From Paratinospora sagittata (taxonomy: Eukaryota > Streptophyta > Magnoliopsida > Ranunculales > Menispermaceae): a DNA stretch of 64,000 nucleotides. Shown here piece after piece: positions 55,370-64,000 of the stretch. Every line of letters begins with the position of its first letter. The first letter of the stretch is position 1. A model generated the notes under the pieces. It was not told the DNA's origin. It saw only the letters and a program-made list of their open reading frames with translations, and did not search any database. The position numbers and the translations under genes were made by a program. The stretch is taken from positions 7,043,419 through 7,107,418 of the forward strand of contig CM069608.1 in assembly GCA_035771175.1 (NCBI GenBank), in the 5' to 3' direction.

Positions 55370-55480
55370 TTCTCAATCGAGTTATTCTCTTCCATCAATT
55401 ATAGATATATAAGCAATTAATATATATAATACAATATAATATAATATAATATAATATAATGATACGACTGAAAGAAAACT
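55370..55480. repeat. AT-rich dispersed repeat, copy 3 (partial)
   Basis: It contains ATCAATTATAGATATATAAGC, the (ATAAT)n block and GATACGACTGAAAGAAAA, equivalent to the last third of copies 1 and 2. Confidence 0.8.
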
Positions 55481-56640
55481 ATTATTGCAAAAAATACTTT
55501 AAAGAAAAATTATTATATTGGATTAATATATCAACAATAACAAAAAAGTGCATTACTTTAATTTGTGACATATCAATATAGAAAGTAAGGATGAGAATAA
55601 AAGTAATTGGTAGAAATAAGGAAGCTGGTTGAAAATATTAATTCTTCAGTGACTTTAACATAAACATCCACAAGAAGTTTACAATGTAAAAAAGTCCAAG
55701 ATGTTGAAAATCATTAACACCAAGTAATAGTTTATTAGTTGTTACAATAATTAAATAAGATTTTAACCAAAATGACCCTAATCTCAACAAAGTATTGTAG
55801 AATTGCCAAGCTTTTTAAATTATTTTGAGGATTAAGAAACTTTTGGCCTTATCAATGTGGACATGAACAAAATCTTTTTGTTTACCCATATAATGAAAAA
55901 AAATGCTCATTATAATATATCTAATAACGCTCTCCAAGTGAGCATTTCACTTGGGCATTTTTTTAGGAGCAATTACATGAATGTCTTATTTGCGCCATAT
56001 TATAAATTGTTCATTCACACACCAAATCCCTTTTTCTTCTTTGGCTTTTCTCTTAGTAATTTTTTTTTTAGTACTTATCCACCTTTCTATACATTCATAT
56101 GTCTTCCTTTTCTTTTTTAAACAACGCTATATTTCTCACTTGCTAAGCAAACTTGCCATCTTTGATGGTTTTAGGCGATAAAAAATTTTATGATTATATT
56201 AGGTTCGGTTGGAGTTGAAACTTAAATCGTCGGGTTGGTCGGGTCCGTTTACACCCTTAACTAGGGTTGTTTAAAAGACACGTGTATGTGTGTTAAAAAA
56301 GAGGAATGTGAAATACAAAAATCCAACCCTCACTGGTCGCCTTTACGTTAGGTGGCAGATGGGATAGATGCTAATTAAGATGTTTACAAGGGCCTACTCT
56401 TCTTTCCCTAACTTCATTTAACATCTCCGATTTCACTCACAATACCATACAAGCCGTATCATTAATAAACGGAAATAGATATATGATTACAAACACGTAT
56501 GTTGGAGGCATAAAGTTACAAAAAGGCGTACCCAACATATACTATATACTTGAAAAATTAGAAAGTTTGAACAAGTAATATGCCTCTGCATCTATATTTA
56601 TATGTGTATATTAATAGAGAGAGAGAGAAATAGAAGAAAA
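55481..56640. other. AT-rich DNA; end of a GGTTCGG-type MITE
   Basis: No gene. At about 56,200-56,275 the phrases TAGGTTCGGTTGGAG, TCGTCGGGTTGGTCGGGT and GTTTACACCCTTA resemble one end of the hAT MITE seen intact at 33,869. The frames at 55857-56181 are low complexity. Confidence 0.4.
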
Positions 56641-56710
56641 TGTAAAGTGGTAATAATAAACCCTTAACTTTTGTTTTTACTAAATTAAAAGGGGCAGTAC
56701 CTATTTGCTA

Positions 56711-57079
56711 TGTCACGCCTGGAATGCACCGCAGCACATTCTACCCAGACGCGGGCGCACTCCCACCGCAGCGGGAGCGAACGCCAGCCATTATGGATCC
56801 ATAATATTGTCACATCCCAGTACACAGCACACCGCAGCGTCTAGTCAGATTGCGAAATCAAACCTTATGAGGTTGTGAGTTCGAATCTGGGGGAGGCCCT
56901 GTACTATTCATGAGTGAATAGTATGGACAAATGATCCCGGGGGTCCTAGACGCTGCGGTGTGCTGTGTACTGGGATGTGACAATATTATGGATCCATAAT
57001 GGCTGGCGTTCGCTCCCGCTGCGGTGGGAGTGCGCCCGCGTCTGGGTAGAATGTGCTGCGGTGCATTCCAGGCGTGACA
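56711..57079. repeat. Perfect 134-bp inverted repeat with 101-bp loop
   Basis: Sequence 56711-56844 is an exact reverse complement of 56946-57079 by my reading. Each arm holds two TGTCAC starts (TGTCACGCC and TGTCACATCC) and one TATGGATCCATA core. The loop (56845-56945) contains a smaller palindrome TACTATTCATGAGTGAATAGTA (written in two halves around ATG) and a tRNA box-B-like GAGTTCGAATC. The outer arm is homologous to the 141-bp element at 5,215. Such a structure would fold into a long RNA hairpin if transcribed. Confidence 0.9.
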
Positions 57080-58329
57080 AAAAGGCCTTATGTATACTGT
57101 CACGACGCCTCTTACGTAGGCTGACGTCATGATCGGCACAATGTACTATACACTGTACATCACCGTATACAGTGTACAATACACTGTCAGCCTTAATGTA
57201 AATACACGAATTTCAAATTCCTTGATAGCCTTTAATTCAAAATTTACATTCATTCATTTTCATACTCATTTACATTCAGATCTTTATTATCATAACAGTA
57301 GTTCATACCACAATACGTCAAGTATGGTTCATATCACTCCACTCACTCGTCTATGTCATACTATATATATACATGCTAATTATACATATCAAAAGTAATC
57401 ATGTTGTAACCGTTTCTTCCATACATATATAACAAGTAAAGTTTCCAGAAGACGGTTTATCATTTCTTTGCTTTTCCTTTTGCTTTTGGATCCTTACCTG
57501 AAATATTGGAGGTAATGGGGTGAGCTACAATAAGCTCAGTGAGTAAGTTCCATTCTATAGCATTCATATGCATTTAATAAACATGTTGATAAAATCATAA
57601 TCAAATACATTTAAAGATGCAAGTGCAAAAAGACAATACATATATGCACAAAATAGCTTGGAGCTTCCTGCAATATTTTTTAAAACAATTTCACTTTCCC
57701 ACTGAAAGTCATATCCATCTCCCACCTTCTAAGTATAGAGCGGGACTCACCCCTCGTTCGGCCCAAACAAGGGTAGCCTAACTGTCCTCTCATACTCAAT
57801 TTTATCACAATCAATTCCAAGACAGCCACTAAGCCCATGAGATACTCAAGGTACTACTCATGCGGGACTTATTCCTGGAATGACTCATGTTCTAACATGT
57901 TCTTACAGGTTAGACATGCTTCGTTTTTGAAATATTTTTCATGTATTCAATCAATGTAATTTTATACCATGCCATTCATACATGCTTATCATTTCAAACA
58001 GTTCATAGCTACAATGCCATACAAAATAACCAAGAAATGGAAGGATACTCACCTAATGCCAACACAGCCTAGTGTTGACCAAATATCACTACCACTGCGT
58101 ATTGTCCCCACCTATTCCAAACTTTGCTGTAATTTCACCAAACAATAATCAATTATTTTTCATATGATTTTACTCTCAAATATACCCACAAGTACTACGT
58201 GTCAGTATATAATTATGAACTTAATCTTATTTGTATACAAACATCTCAATCTCACCTATATATTATTCCATCAATATATTTGCATGCCATCAAATAAGTC
58301 TCAAGCCTATTCATATATACATATGTTAA

Positions 58330-58660
58330 TATACTTTTCAACATCATGCATATATGACTATATATACACAACCCATTCATATAGTAATATATTCTTTCGG
58401 ATATTAATATATACACATTAATATATTAATGTATACCCATTCATATATTAATATATTCATTCATATATTAATAAATTTTTCATCCTCATGCATATATGAC
58501 TAGATATATATATCCACGTTACTGCATAAATATATACCCATTCATATATTAATATATTCATTCTGATATTCATATATACACATTAATATATTAGTATATG
58601 TCCATTCATATATTACTATATTCATTCATATATTAGCGTACATATTAGTATATTAATATA
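58330..58660. repeat. AT-rich tandem repeat (CATTCATATATTAATATATT type)
   Basis: The unit CATTCATATATTAATATATT and variants recur many times within the solo-LTR-like block. They explain the open frame at 58164-58421. Confidence 0.85.
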
Positions 58661-59269
58661 ATTCTCAACATCCTTTTGATCACCATAATCTTCACCAACA
58701 TACTGTACAGTTTCACATTTCCAGCACATAGGGTTTAGTCATTGAATTGGCTGAATTCACTTTCCTAATTCTAATCTCTATCATCCATAATCACAACATA
58801 TTCAACATTAATTTCTAGCATTTAGACACATCAAAATCACATAATTCAGTCACTGAAATTTGACTCCAAGACTCCTACTCAACGAGATTTGGAATACCCA
58901 AATTAATCATGAAATTTACCATTTCATCATCAAATTAATCATGTAAGTACATCATGAATTTCCAGCCATTAAACTCACTCTTCCAATCATCCCATCTACC
59001 CATTGAAGATCAGCCAAAATCAAGTATGTTGGATAACTCATCAAGAAAATTACAAAATTGGAAAAGTTAGCTCAAAATACCACGAATTTACCTTGGTTTG
59101 AAGCTCCCAAACCCACTGCTCTTCTTCCTCAACGTTTGCTGAACTTTTGTTTTTGTTGCTCAGTTTGGTTCATACATTCATTTATTTCATCCAACAACTC
59201 AAGAGTTTCCAACGTTGTATAACCAACGTCTAACAAGTTAATCACTTGTTGAATGAAGGGTGTCACGTG

Positions 59270-59640
59270 TATAACAAGTATAACAAGTGTCCAATCAAAT
59301 TTACACTTGTTACATGAAAAGTGTCAAACGTGTATAATAAATATAACAACTATAACAAGTGTCCAACAAGTCCAACAAGGTTAACACTTGTTAAATGAAA
59401 AGTTTCAAATGGGTATAATAAGTATAACAACTATAACAAGTGTCCAACAAGTTTACACTTGTTAAATGAAAAGTGTCAAACGTGTATAATAAATATAACA
59501 ACTATAACAAGTGTCAACAAGTCTATAATAAGTATAACAAGTGTCCAACAAGTCCAATAAGTTCAACACTTGTTAAATGAAAAGTTTTAAACGTTTATAA
59601 TAAGTATAACAAGTGTAACACTTGTTAAATGAAAAATAAT
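59270..59640. repeat. Minisatellite with opposed AACAAGTGT / ACACTTGTT motifs
   Basis: Four to five units of variable length combine ACACTTGTTAAATGAAAAGT, GTGTATAATAA.TATAAC and AACAAGTGTCCAACAAGT. Because AACAAGTGT is the complement of ACACTTGTT, each unit can fold. It lies near the 5' end of the minus-strand LTR-like block. Confidence 0.85.
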
Positions 59641-59886
59641 AATAAAAGGTGAGCAACCCATTTTCATTTGATTCCATACTCCCCTCCATTATACTTAATT
59701 GATCATAACACATGATTATTTTATGTATTAGACCATTATACACTAATACATATCAACCACAACAATTTATTAAAATACTTCGTACACACTGTATACGAGT
59801 ATTATACACATCGACTACGTGCACAAGACCTCGTATTGGGCAGTCCACGTCATCATGACGTCAGGTGCGAAAAGTGGGTCGTTACA

Positions 59887-60321
59887 TGCTAATTGTTAAG
59901 TATAAAGAAAAAGTGGGATGCTGGTAAGGCACCAGGGGTTCGAAACCTGTCTACCTTTGTTACTAAATAAGTATGAGTCATCTCTCTTCAAAAGTAAGGA
60001 TAGGTGTTTACCTCTTGTTCGAGTCTTAAGTGATTTTCGTCATGGTGTCATTCTCAATTAGGGATTCCAATATAGTCTAATTTTGTATCAGTAGTCAAAA
60101 CAAATAGGCATGGAACTGTAACTATATAATTGACATAAGAAATGTTAATCTAATTATAAAAAATATAACTTTAAGTATAATTACACATTCATAATCATTA
60201 AATGATATATATTACATATTTTAAAATATATAATAAATAATTTAATGATTATATATGTGTAGTTATTTAAAATTATATTTTTTTATAATTAAATTAATAT
60301 TTTTTGTTGACATAGTATGAT
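59887..60321. other. Right flank of the insertion; tRNA-like B-box fragment
   Basis: At 59,919-59,965, GCTGGTAAGGCACCAGGGGTTCGAAACC resembles a tRNA/SINE box B region without a convincing box A or tail. The remainder is AT-rich. Confidence 0.35.
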
Positions 60322-60406
60322 CCTTAACTTTTGTTTTTACTAAATTTAAAGGGAGCATTGCCTATTTGCTACTTATTAGATACAAAGAAAAGTGGATGCA
60401 TTAGTT
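60322..60406 (+). repeat. Paralogous empty site of the solo-LTR-like insertion
   Basis: CCTTAACTTTTGTTTTTACT, then CCTATTTGCTA, then ATACAAAGAAAAGTGGATGC matches the sequence at 56,662-56,710 joined to 59,892-59,926. It lacks the 3.18 kb insertion and has TGCTA once. Confidence 0.8.
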
Positions 60407-60890
60407 GTACACAGCTATAGCTACATTTATAATTGACATATGATGATTTATTATCGAGAAACGAAAACTATTATGATTTGATGTGTCTTCTTGACCTCAA
60501 TCCCACGATTTCCTTCCTTTTTGTATAGTAGAAGATGCAATCATTTGAGACTACTTTTTATTTTAATGTACTTTGATTTGTACTGTAACACTATATAGAC
60601 ATGACCTATAACATGTCCTTTCATACCTAATTATCTTTTTTTCTTTTTTTTGGTCTCGTGGTTATAAAATATAGATAATGTAATTGATAATATATATATA
60701 TATCTTGAGATATGCAACACAAACTTTTCTTTCACTTTAACTTTTTACACTCAAGCATATGTGTCCATTAGATCATCTTGTATCGCGTGTCATGTGCGTA
60801 ATTTAAAAAAATTTGACATTTACACGTGGGTTAACCTTTTACACAAAGTATTACTCCCATGGTAATTTTCTATCCTTCCTGATTTTCTCT
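60407..60890. other. AT-rich DNA, no gene seen
   Basis: No gene, RNA gene or transposon end is recognised between the empty-site repeat and the LINE fragment. Confidence 0.5.
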
Positions 60891-60897
60891 CTCATTT

Positions 60898-61870
60898 ATG
60901 GCCATTGGTAGAGATGGACAATTATTTCGTTTTTGGAAAGACAGGTGGGCAAACAATTTACCCCTAGCCAAAACTTTCCCTAGGTTTTACCGCCTTTCAC
61001 CATTCCCCAATCACCAAATTGCTCATTTTATATCAAATAATGACTATGTCTCAACTATACCATGGAACCTCTTTCTCTCAAATTCCCTAACAATTGGCCA
61101 ACAGTCAGAATTAGAATCCACACTCCCTATTCTAAACATGGATCATCTTTCTTCCCAATTTGATAGTTTTTCTTAGTTCCTTCACACCTCAGGCTATTTC
61201 TCTAGTAAATCTTTCCTCCAATCCCCCCTCCTCCAAAAAAAAAAAAAAAACACGCTCTTAAGCTCAATACAGGTAATGTCCTTTAAAGAAAATTTCTCCA
61301 CATATACCTTCTTCTAAATGCTTGCCCTCTTTGTTTACAGGATGAAGAGACGAGGGATTGTCTTTTTTTTAAGTGTTCTTTTTCCACTAAAATTTGGGAG
61401 AATTGGAATATGAAACTTGAGAAAATTTTACTGTTCCTAATTCTCGTGATGCTTGCTTGGGTTTAAAGAATATTCATGGTATTCATGGTAACGGGTTAAA
61501 GGTTATGAGATTGGGAACATTGGCTACAATTTGGTTGATCTGGTTTGAAAGAAACCAACGAATTTTTTAAGGTGTTTCTTGAAGCGTTAAATCATTATGG
61601 ACCGATATTTTGATTTTGGCAAGATCTTGGTTGGTTACTTACAAAGATTAATGGAGCATATTCACTTAAAGATTAGATTAGAAATTGAAAAAATTGCTTG
61701 TAAACGTTGTTGTTTCTATTTTACTTTGGGGATTGTATTTTAGTTTTGTTTGTTGTTGTTTGGTTCTTGTTTTTGCTTCTTTGAGTACCTCGAGTACTCC
61801 ATCTTGTTGTATTGATCTTTCTCTATTAATGTACTGTGTTTGTTTCCTTTCAAAAAAAAAAAAAAAAAAT
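60898..61870 (+). mobile_element. 5'-truncated LINE with poly(A) tail
   Basis: The first frame (60898-61173) reads AIGRDGQLFRFWKDRWANN and LAKTFPRFYRLS, the plant LINE stretch after reverse transcriptase. A later frame reads DEETRDCLFFKCSFSTKIWE and WLIWFERNQRIF, the zinc-binding end. It closes with a T-rich 3' UTR ending TTTCAAAAAA and about 20 A (61851-61869). Several stops and shifts make it inactive. No target duplication was found. Confidence 0.85.
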
Positions 61871-62060
61871 CATATTGCATCCTAATAATACATCTCTCAT
61901 CAGTTAATTAAACTTTTTATTCAAAACGGACATATTTTGTAAAAAAAATGAGGTCAAATGTCATGTCAAATAATTTTAACCAAAAATATATATTATTTTA
62001 TTAGATCAATGCAAAACAATTATTTTTATACCTTTATAATAAGCAAATCTTGATATTTAA

Positions 62061-62095
<35 letters not shown>
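62061..62095. repeat. (AAT)n microsatellite
   Basis: About 11 AAT units lie 145-180 bp upstream of the transporter start codon. Confidence 0.95.
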
Positions 62096-62240
62096 GCAAG
62101 TCTTCAAATCAAACGTCACCCAAATCTGGGCTTAGATTCCTCTGAATCCAAAAATCATTGAAATCTAAAAACAAACACAATTGTCCATTCAAAGGAAAAG
62201 AAGCGTTTGATTCCAACTCAAACCTACTTAGTTGGTGAAG

Positions 62241-64000
62241 ATGAATACAGATTCATCTTTATCAAAAAGGGCTTCTTCATCAGATATCAATCAACCACTT
62301 CTTCTTCCTCACCAACACAACCAAAAAGACCCACCAGCAGCCATGGAAGGAGCTCCAGTTGCAGAACCAAGAAGCTACTGGAGATTCAAAAAGCAAGATT
62401 TCTTCCCAGAACAGTCATTCCAGAGCTGGAAAACCTACAAATCTGCTCTAAACCAAACTGGGTCTCGTCTCAAAGACCGATTGCTTCATTGCTCCACTGA
62501 TTCAGATGAAATTGAAGTGAAAAAAGAAAGTGAAAACAACATGAAAAGGTGCCTTACATGGTGGGATTTAATATGGCTCTGTGTAGGCTCTGTTGTGGGC
62601 ACTGGAATCTTTGTTCTTACTGGGCAAGAAGCCCACAACGATGCTGGCCCTTCAATTGTATTATCTTATGCAATTTCTGGCTTTTCAGCCCTGCTTTCTG
62701 CTTTCTGTTATGCTGAATTTGCAGTAGAAGTTCCTGTTGCTGGTGGGTCTTTCTCATTTCTTAGAATAGAATTGGGAGATTTTGTTGCTTTTGTTGCTGC
62801 TAGTAATATACTGTTAGAAGCAGTTTCTGGTGCTGCTGGGCTTGCAAGATCTTGGACTGCCTACTTTGCAACTGTGATTAATAAACACCCTGATTCTCTA
62901 CGCATTCATGTTCATAGTCTTGCTAAAGGATTCAATATGTTAGACCCACTTGCTGTTTTAGTACTAGTGATTACTTCTACTATTCCTGCTCTTGGTACCC
63001 TCAATGCCTCAAGGGTGAATTGGATTACATCTGCTTTGTCTATATCACTCATGTTTTTTATAATTGTGGCTGGTTTTATCAAGGGTCATGCTTCAAATCT
63101 TCAGCCCTTTTTCCCGATGGGTGCTGCCGGCACGTTTCGGGCTGCCGGAGTTTTGTTTTGGGCTTACACTGGTTTTGACATGGTTGCAACAATGGCCGAA
63201 GAAACGAAGCGGCCTTCGCGGGATATCCCAATTGGTTTAGTAGGATCAATGTCGTTGATCACCCTTCTGTATTGCTTGATGTCTTTGTCACTTTGTTTCT
63301 TGCAAAGCTACTCTGAGATCGATGTGAATGCGGCCTATTCAGTGGCGTTTCAGAGTGTTGGTATGAAATGGGCTAAGTACATTGTGGCTTTGGGTGCTTT
63401 GAAGGGAATGACCACTGGTTTAATGGTTGGAACGCTTGGGCAAGGGCGTTATACTACTCAAATTGCTCGATCACATATGATACCGCCCTTTTTTGCTCTT
63501 GTTCATCCGAGAACTGGAACACCTATAAATGCCACGATCTTAGTATCTGGTGCAAGTGCTATTATAGCTCTTTTCTCAAGTTTGGATGTTCTTTCAAGTG
63601 TTTCGTCGCTTAGTACTCTTTTCATCTTCATGTTAATGGCGGTTGCGTTGCTTACAAGGCGATATAATGTGAAGGATGTTACTACTAAGACTGATCTATT
63701 CAAATTGATTATGTTTGTTTTGGTTATAATCAGCTCAGCTATTGGGAGCACGGCTTATTATCAGAAAAACCCTGATGGATGGATCGGGCATGCAATAGCG
63801 TTACCAATTTGGTTTCTTGGAACTTTGGGTGTTGCACTTTTTGTTCCACAGCGCCAAACTCCAACCGTTTTTCGAGTGCCTCTCGTTCCATGGTTGCCAT
63901 CTTTATCGATAGCGATAAATATATTTCTGATTGGATCACTGGGGTACATGGCTTTTGTGAGATTTGCAATTTGTACATTGGTGATGCTGGTTTACTATCT
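62241..64000 (+). CDS. Cationic amino acid transporter (CAT family), partial at right edge
   Basis: One frame is open without interruption for 1760 bases (586 codons) to the window edge. The hydrophilic N-terminus carries FKKQDFFPEQSFQSWKTY (plant CAT1/5/8-type leader), then MKRCLTWWDLIW and the first membrane segment with GSVVGTGIFVLTGQEA (near residue 115). Also seen are CYAEFAVEVPVAGGSFSFLR, LGALKGMTTGLMVGTLGQGR, and the loops MAEETKRPSRDIPIGLVGSM and FALVHPRTGTPINATI. There are about a dozen membrane segments. Family members are plasma- or endomembrane proton-coupled APC-superfamily carriers of lysine, arginine and other amino acids. Full-length homologues are about 570-600 residues, so only a short C-terminus is missing. 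The ATG at 62241 gives 34 extra residues; an in-frame ATG at 62343 has a better context (GCCATGG). Substrate range cannot be told from sequence. Confidence 0.93.
   Translation, partial: MNTDSSLSKRASSSDINQPLLLPHQHNQKDPPAAMEGAPVAEPRSYWRFKKQDFFPEQSFQSWKTYKSALNQTGSRLKDRLLHCSTDSDEIEVKKESENNMKRCLTWWDLIWLCVGSVVGTGIFVLTGQEAHNDAGPSIVLSYAISGFSALLSAFCYAEFAVEVPVAGGSFSFLRIELGDFVAFVAASNILLEAVSGAAGLARSWTAYFATVINKHPDSLRIHVHSLAKGFNMLDPLAVLVLVITSTIPALGTLNASRVNWITSALSISLMFFIIVAGFIKGHASNLQPFFPMGAAGTFRAAGVLFWAYTGFDMVATMAEETKRPSRDIPIGLVGSMSLITLLYCLMSLSLCFLQSYSEIDVNAAYSVAFQSVGMKWAKYIVALGALKGMTTGLMVGTLGQGRYTTQIARSHMIPPFFALVHPRTGTPINATILVSGASAIIALFSSLDVLSSVSSLSTLFIFMLMAVALLTRRYNVKDVTTKTDLFKLIMFVLVIISSAIGSTAYYQKNPDGWIGHAIALPIWFLGTLGVALFVPQRQTPTVFRVPLVPWLPSLSIAINIFLIGSLGYMAFVRFAICTLVMLVYY

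Larger units (their letters stand above)
56711..59886 (-). mobile_element. Solo-LTR-like insertion (3.18 kb) carrying a terminal hairpin
   Basis: On the minus strand the block starts TGTAACGACCCACTTTT (from 59886) and ends GGCGTGACA at 56711, with TG...CA ends. TGCTA flanks it (56706-56710 and 59887-59891). A paralogous empty site at about 60,322-60,406 shows one TGCTA at the equivalent point. It contains complemented gypsy-LTR phrases (TGAGCTTATTGTAGCTCACCCC around 57,517-57,538), AT-rich repeats at 58,330-58,660 and a minisatellite at 59,270-59,640. No protein domain is seen. The left 388 bases are a perfect inverted repeat plus spacer. An internal TGTCACGAC at 57,099 could be an alternative LTR end. 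Confidence 0.75.

Noticed and set aside
56850..56900. Possible tRNA gene in the hairpin loop
   Set aside because: Only a box-B/T-arm-like segment is present; there is no acceptor stem, anticodon arm or box A at the right distance.
59270..59640. CRISPR-like repeat array
   Set aside because: Unit length and spacing vary, units touch each other, and the host is a plant; it is a minisatellite.
59919..59965. Possible tRNA or SINE
   Set aside because: GGGTTCGAAACC resembles box B, but no box A, tail or target duplication could be found.
62207..62500. 97-codon frame overlapping the transporter start
   Set aside because: It runs in another frame over the clearly coding transporter N-terminus and shows no family features.

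Overview
This is nuclear DNA of a flowering plant, most likely a eudicot. Genes are intron-rich with GT-AG introns. The intergenic DNA is AT-rich and full of plant-type retroelements (chromovirus, LINEs, a TRIM, a tRNA-derived SINE, hAT-like MITEs), and all four genes belong to plant families. I cannot name the species from the sequence alone.

Layout. (1) Positions 1 to about 10,680: a possible 5' leader/promoter, then repeat-rich DNA with no convincing gene. (2) 10,719-37,679, plus strand: an intact EMF2-type Polycomb (PRC2) gene, which I could splice by hand into 20 coding exons and a 683-residue protein with a C2H2 finger and a C-terminal VEFS box. Its introns are swollen by LINE remnants, a complete TRIM and several MITEs. 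(3) 40,504-41,205, plus: a compact intronless-CDS tandem CCCH zinc-finger (RR-TZF) gene with a TATA box and G-box/CGCG-box promoter motifs. (4) 43,006-45,372, minus: an eight-exon gene for a 416-residue protein with two PHD-type fingers and a GNAT-like domain (IDM1-like family), ending in an EAR-like motif. (5) 45,400-62,000: a transposon-rich gap holding a broken chromovirus with its 3' LTR, duplicated AT-rich repeats, a 3.2 kb solo-LTR-like insertion that carries a perfect 134-bp inverted repeat, and a LINE tail. (6) 62,241 to the window end, plus: a cationic amino acid transporter (CAT family), cut by the right edge.

The genes do not form a pathway, but two of them (the PRC2 subunit and the PHD/GNAT protein) are chromatin factors about 5 kb apart, with an RNA-binding-type zinc-finger gene between them.

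The most unusual structure is a palindromic repeat family with LTR-like TGTCAC...GTGACA ends and a shared TATGGATCCATA core. One small copy sits at 5,215-5,355. A large, perfectly symmetrical version sits at 56,711-57,079, at the edge of a solo-LTR-like block that is flanked by a 5-bp target duplication and has a paralogous empty site nearby. All splice sites and domain calls were read by eye; no alignment was run.
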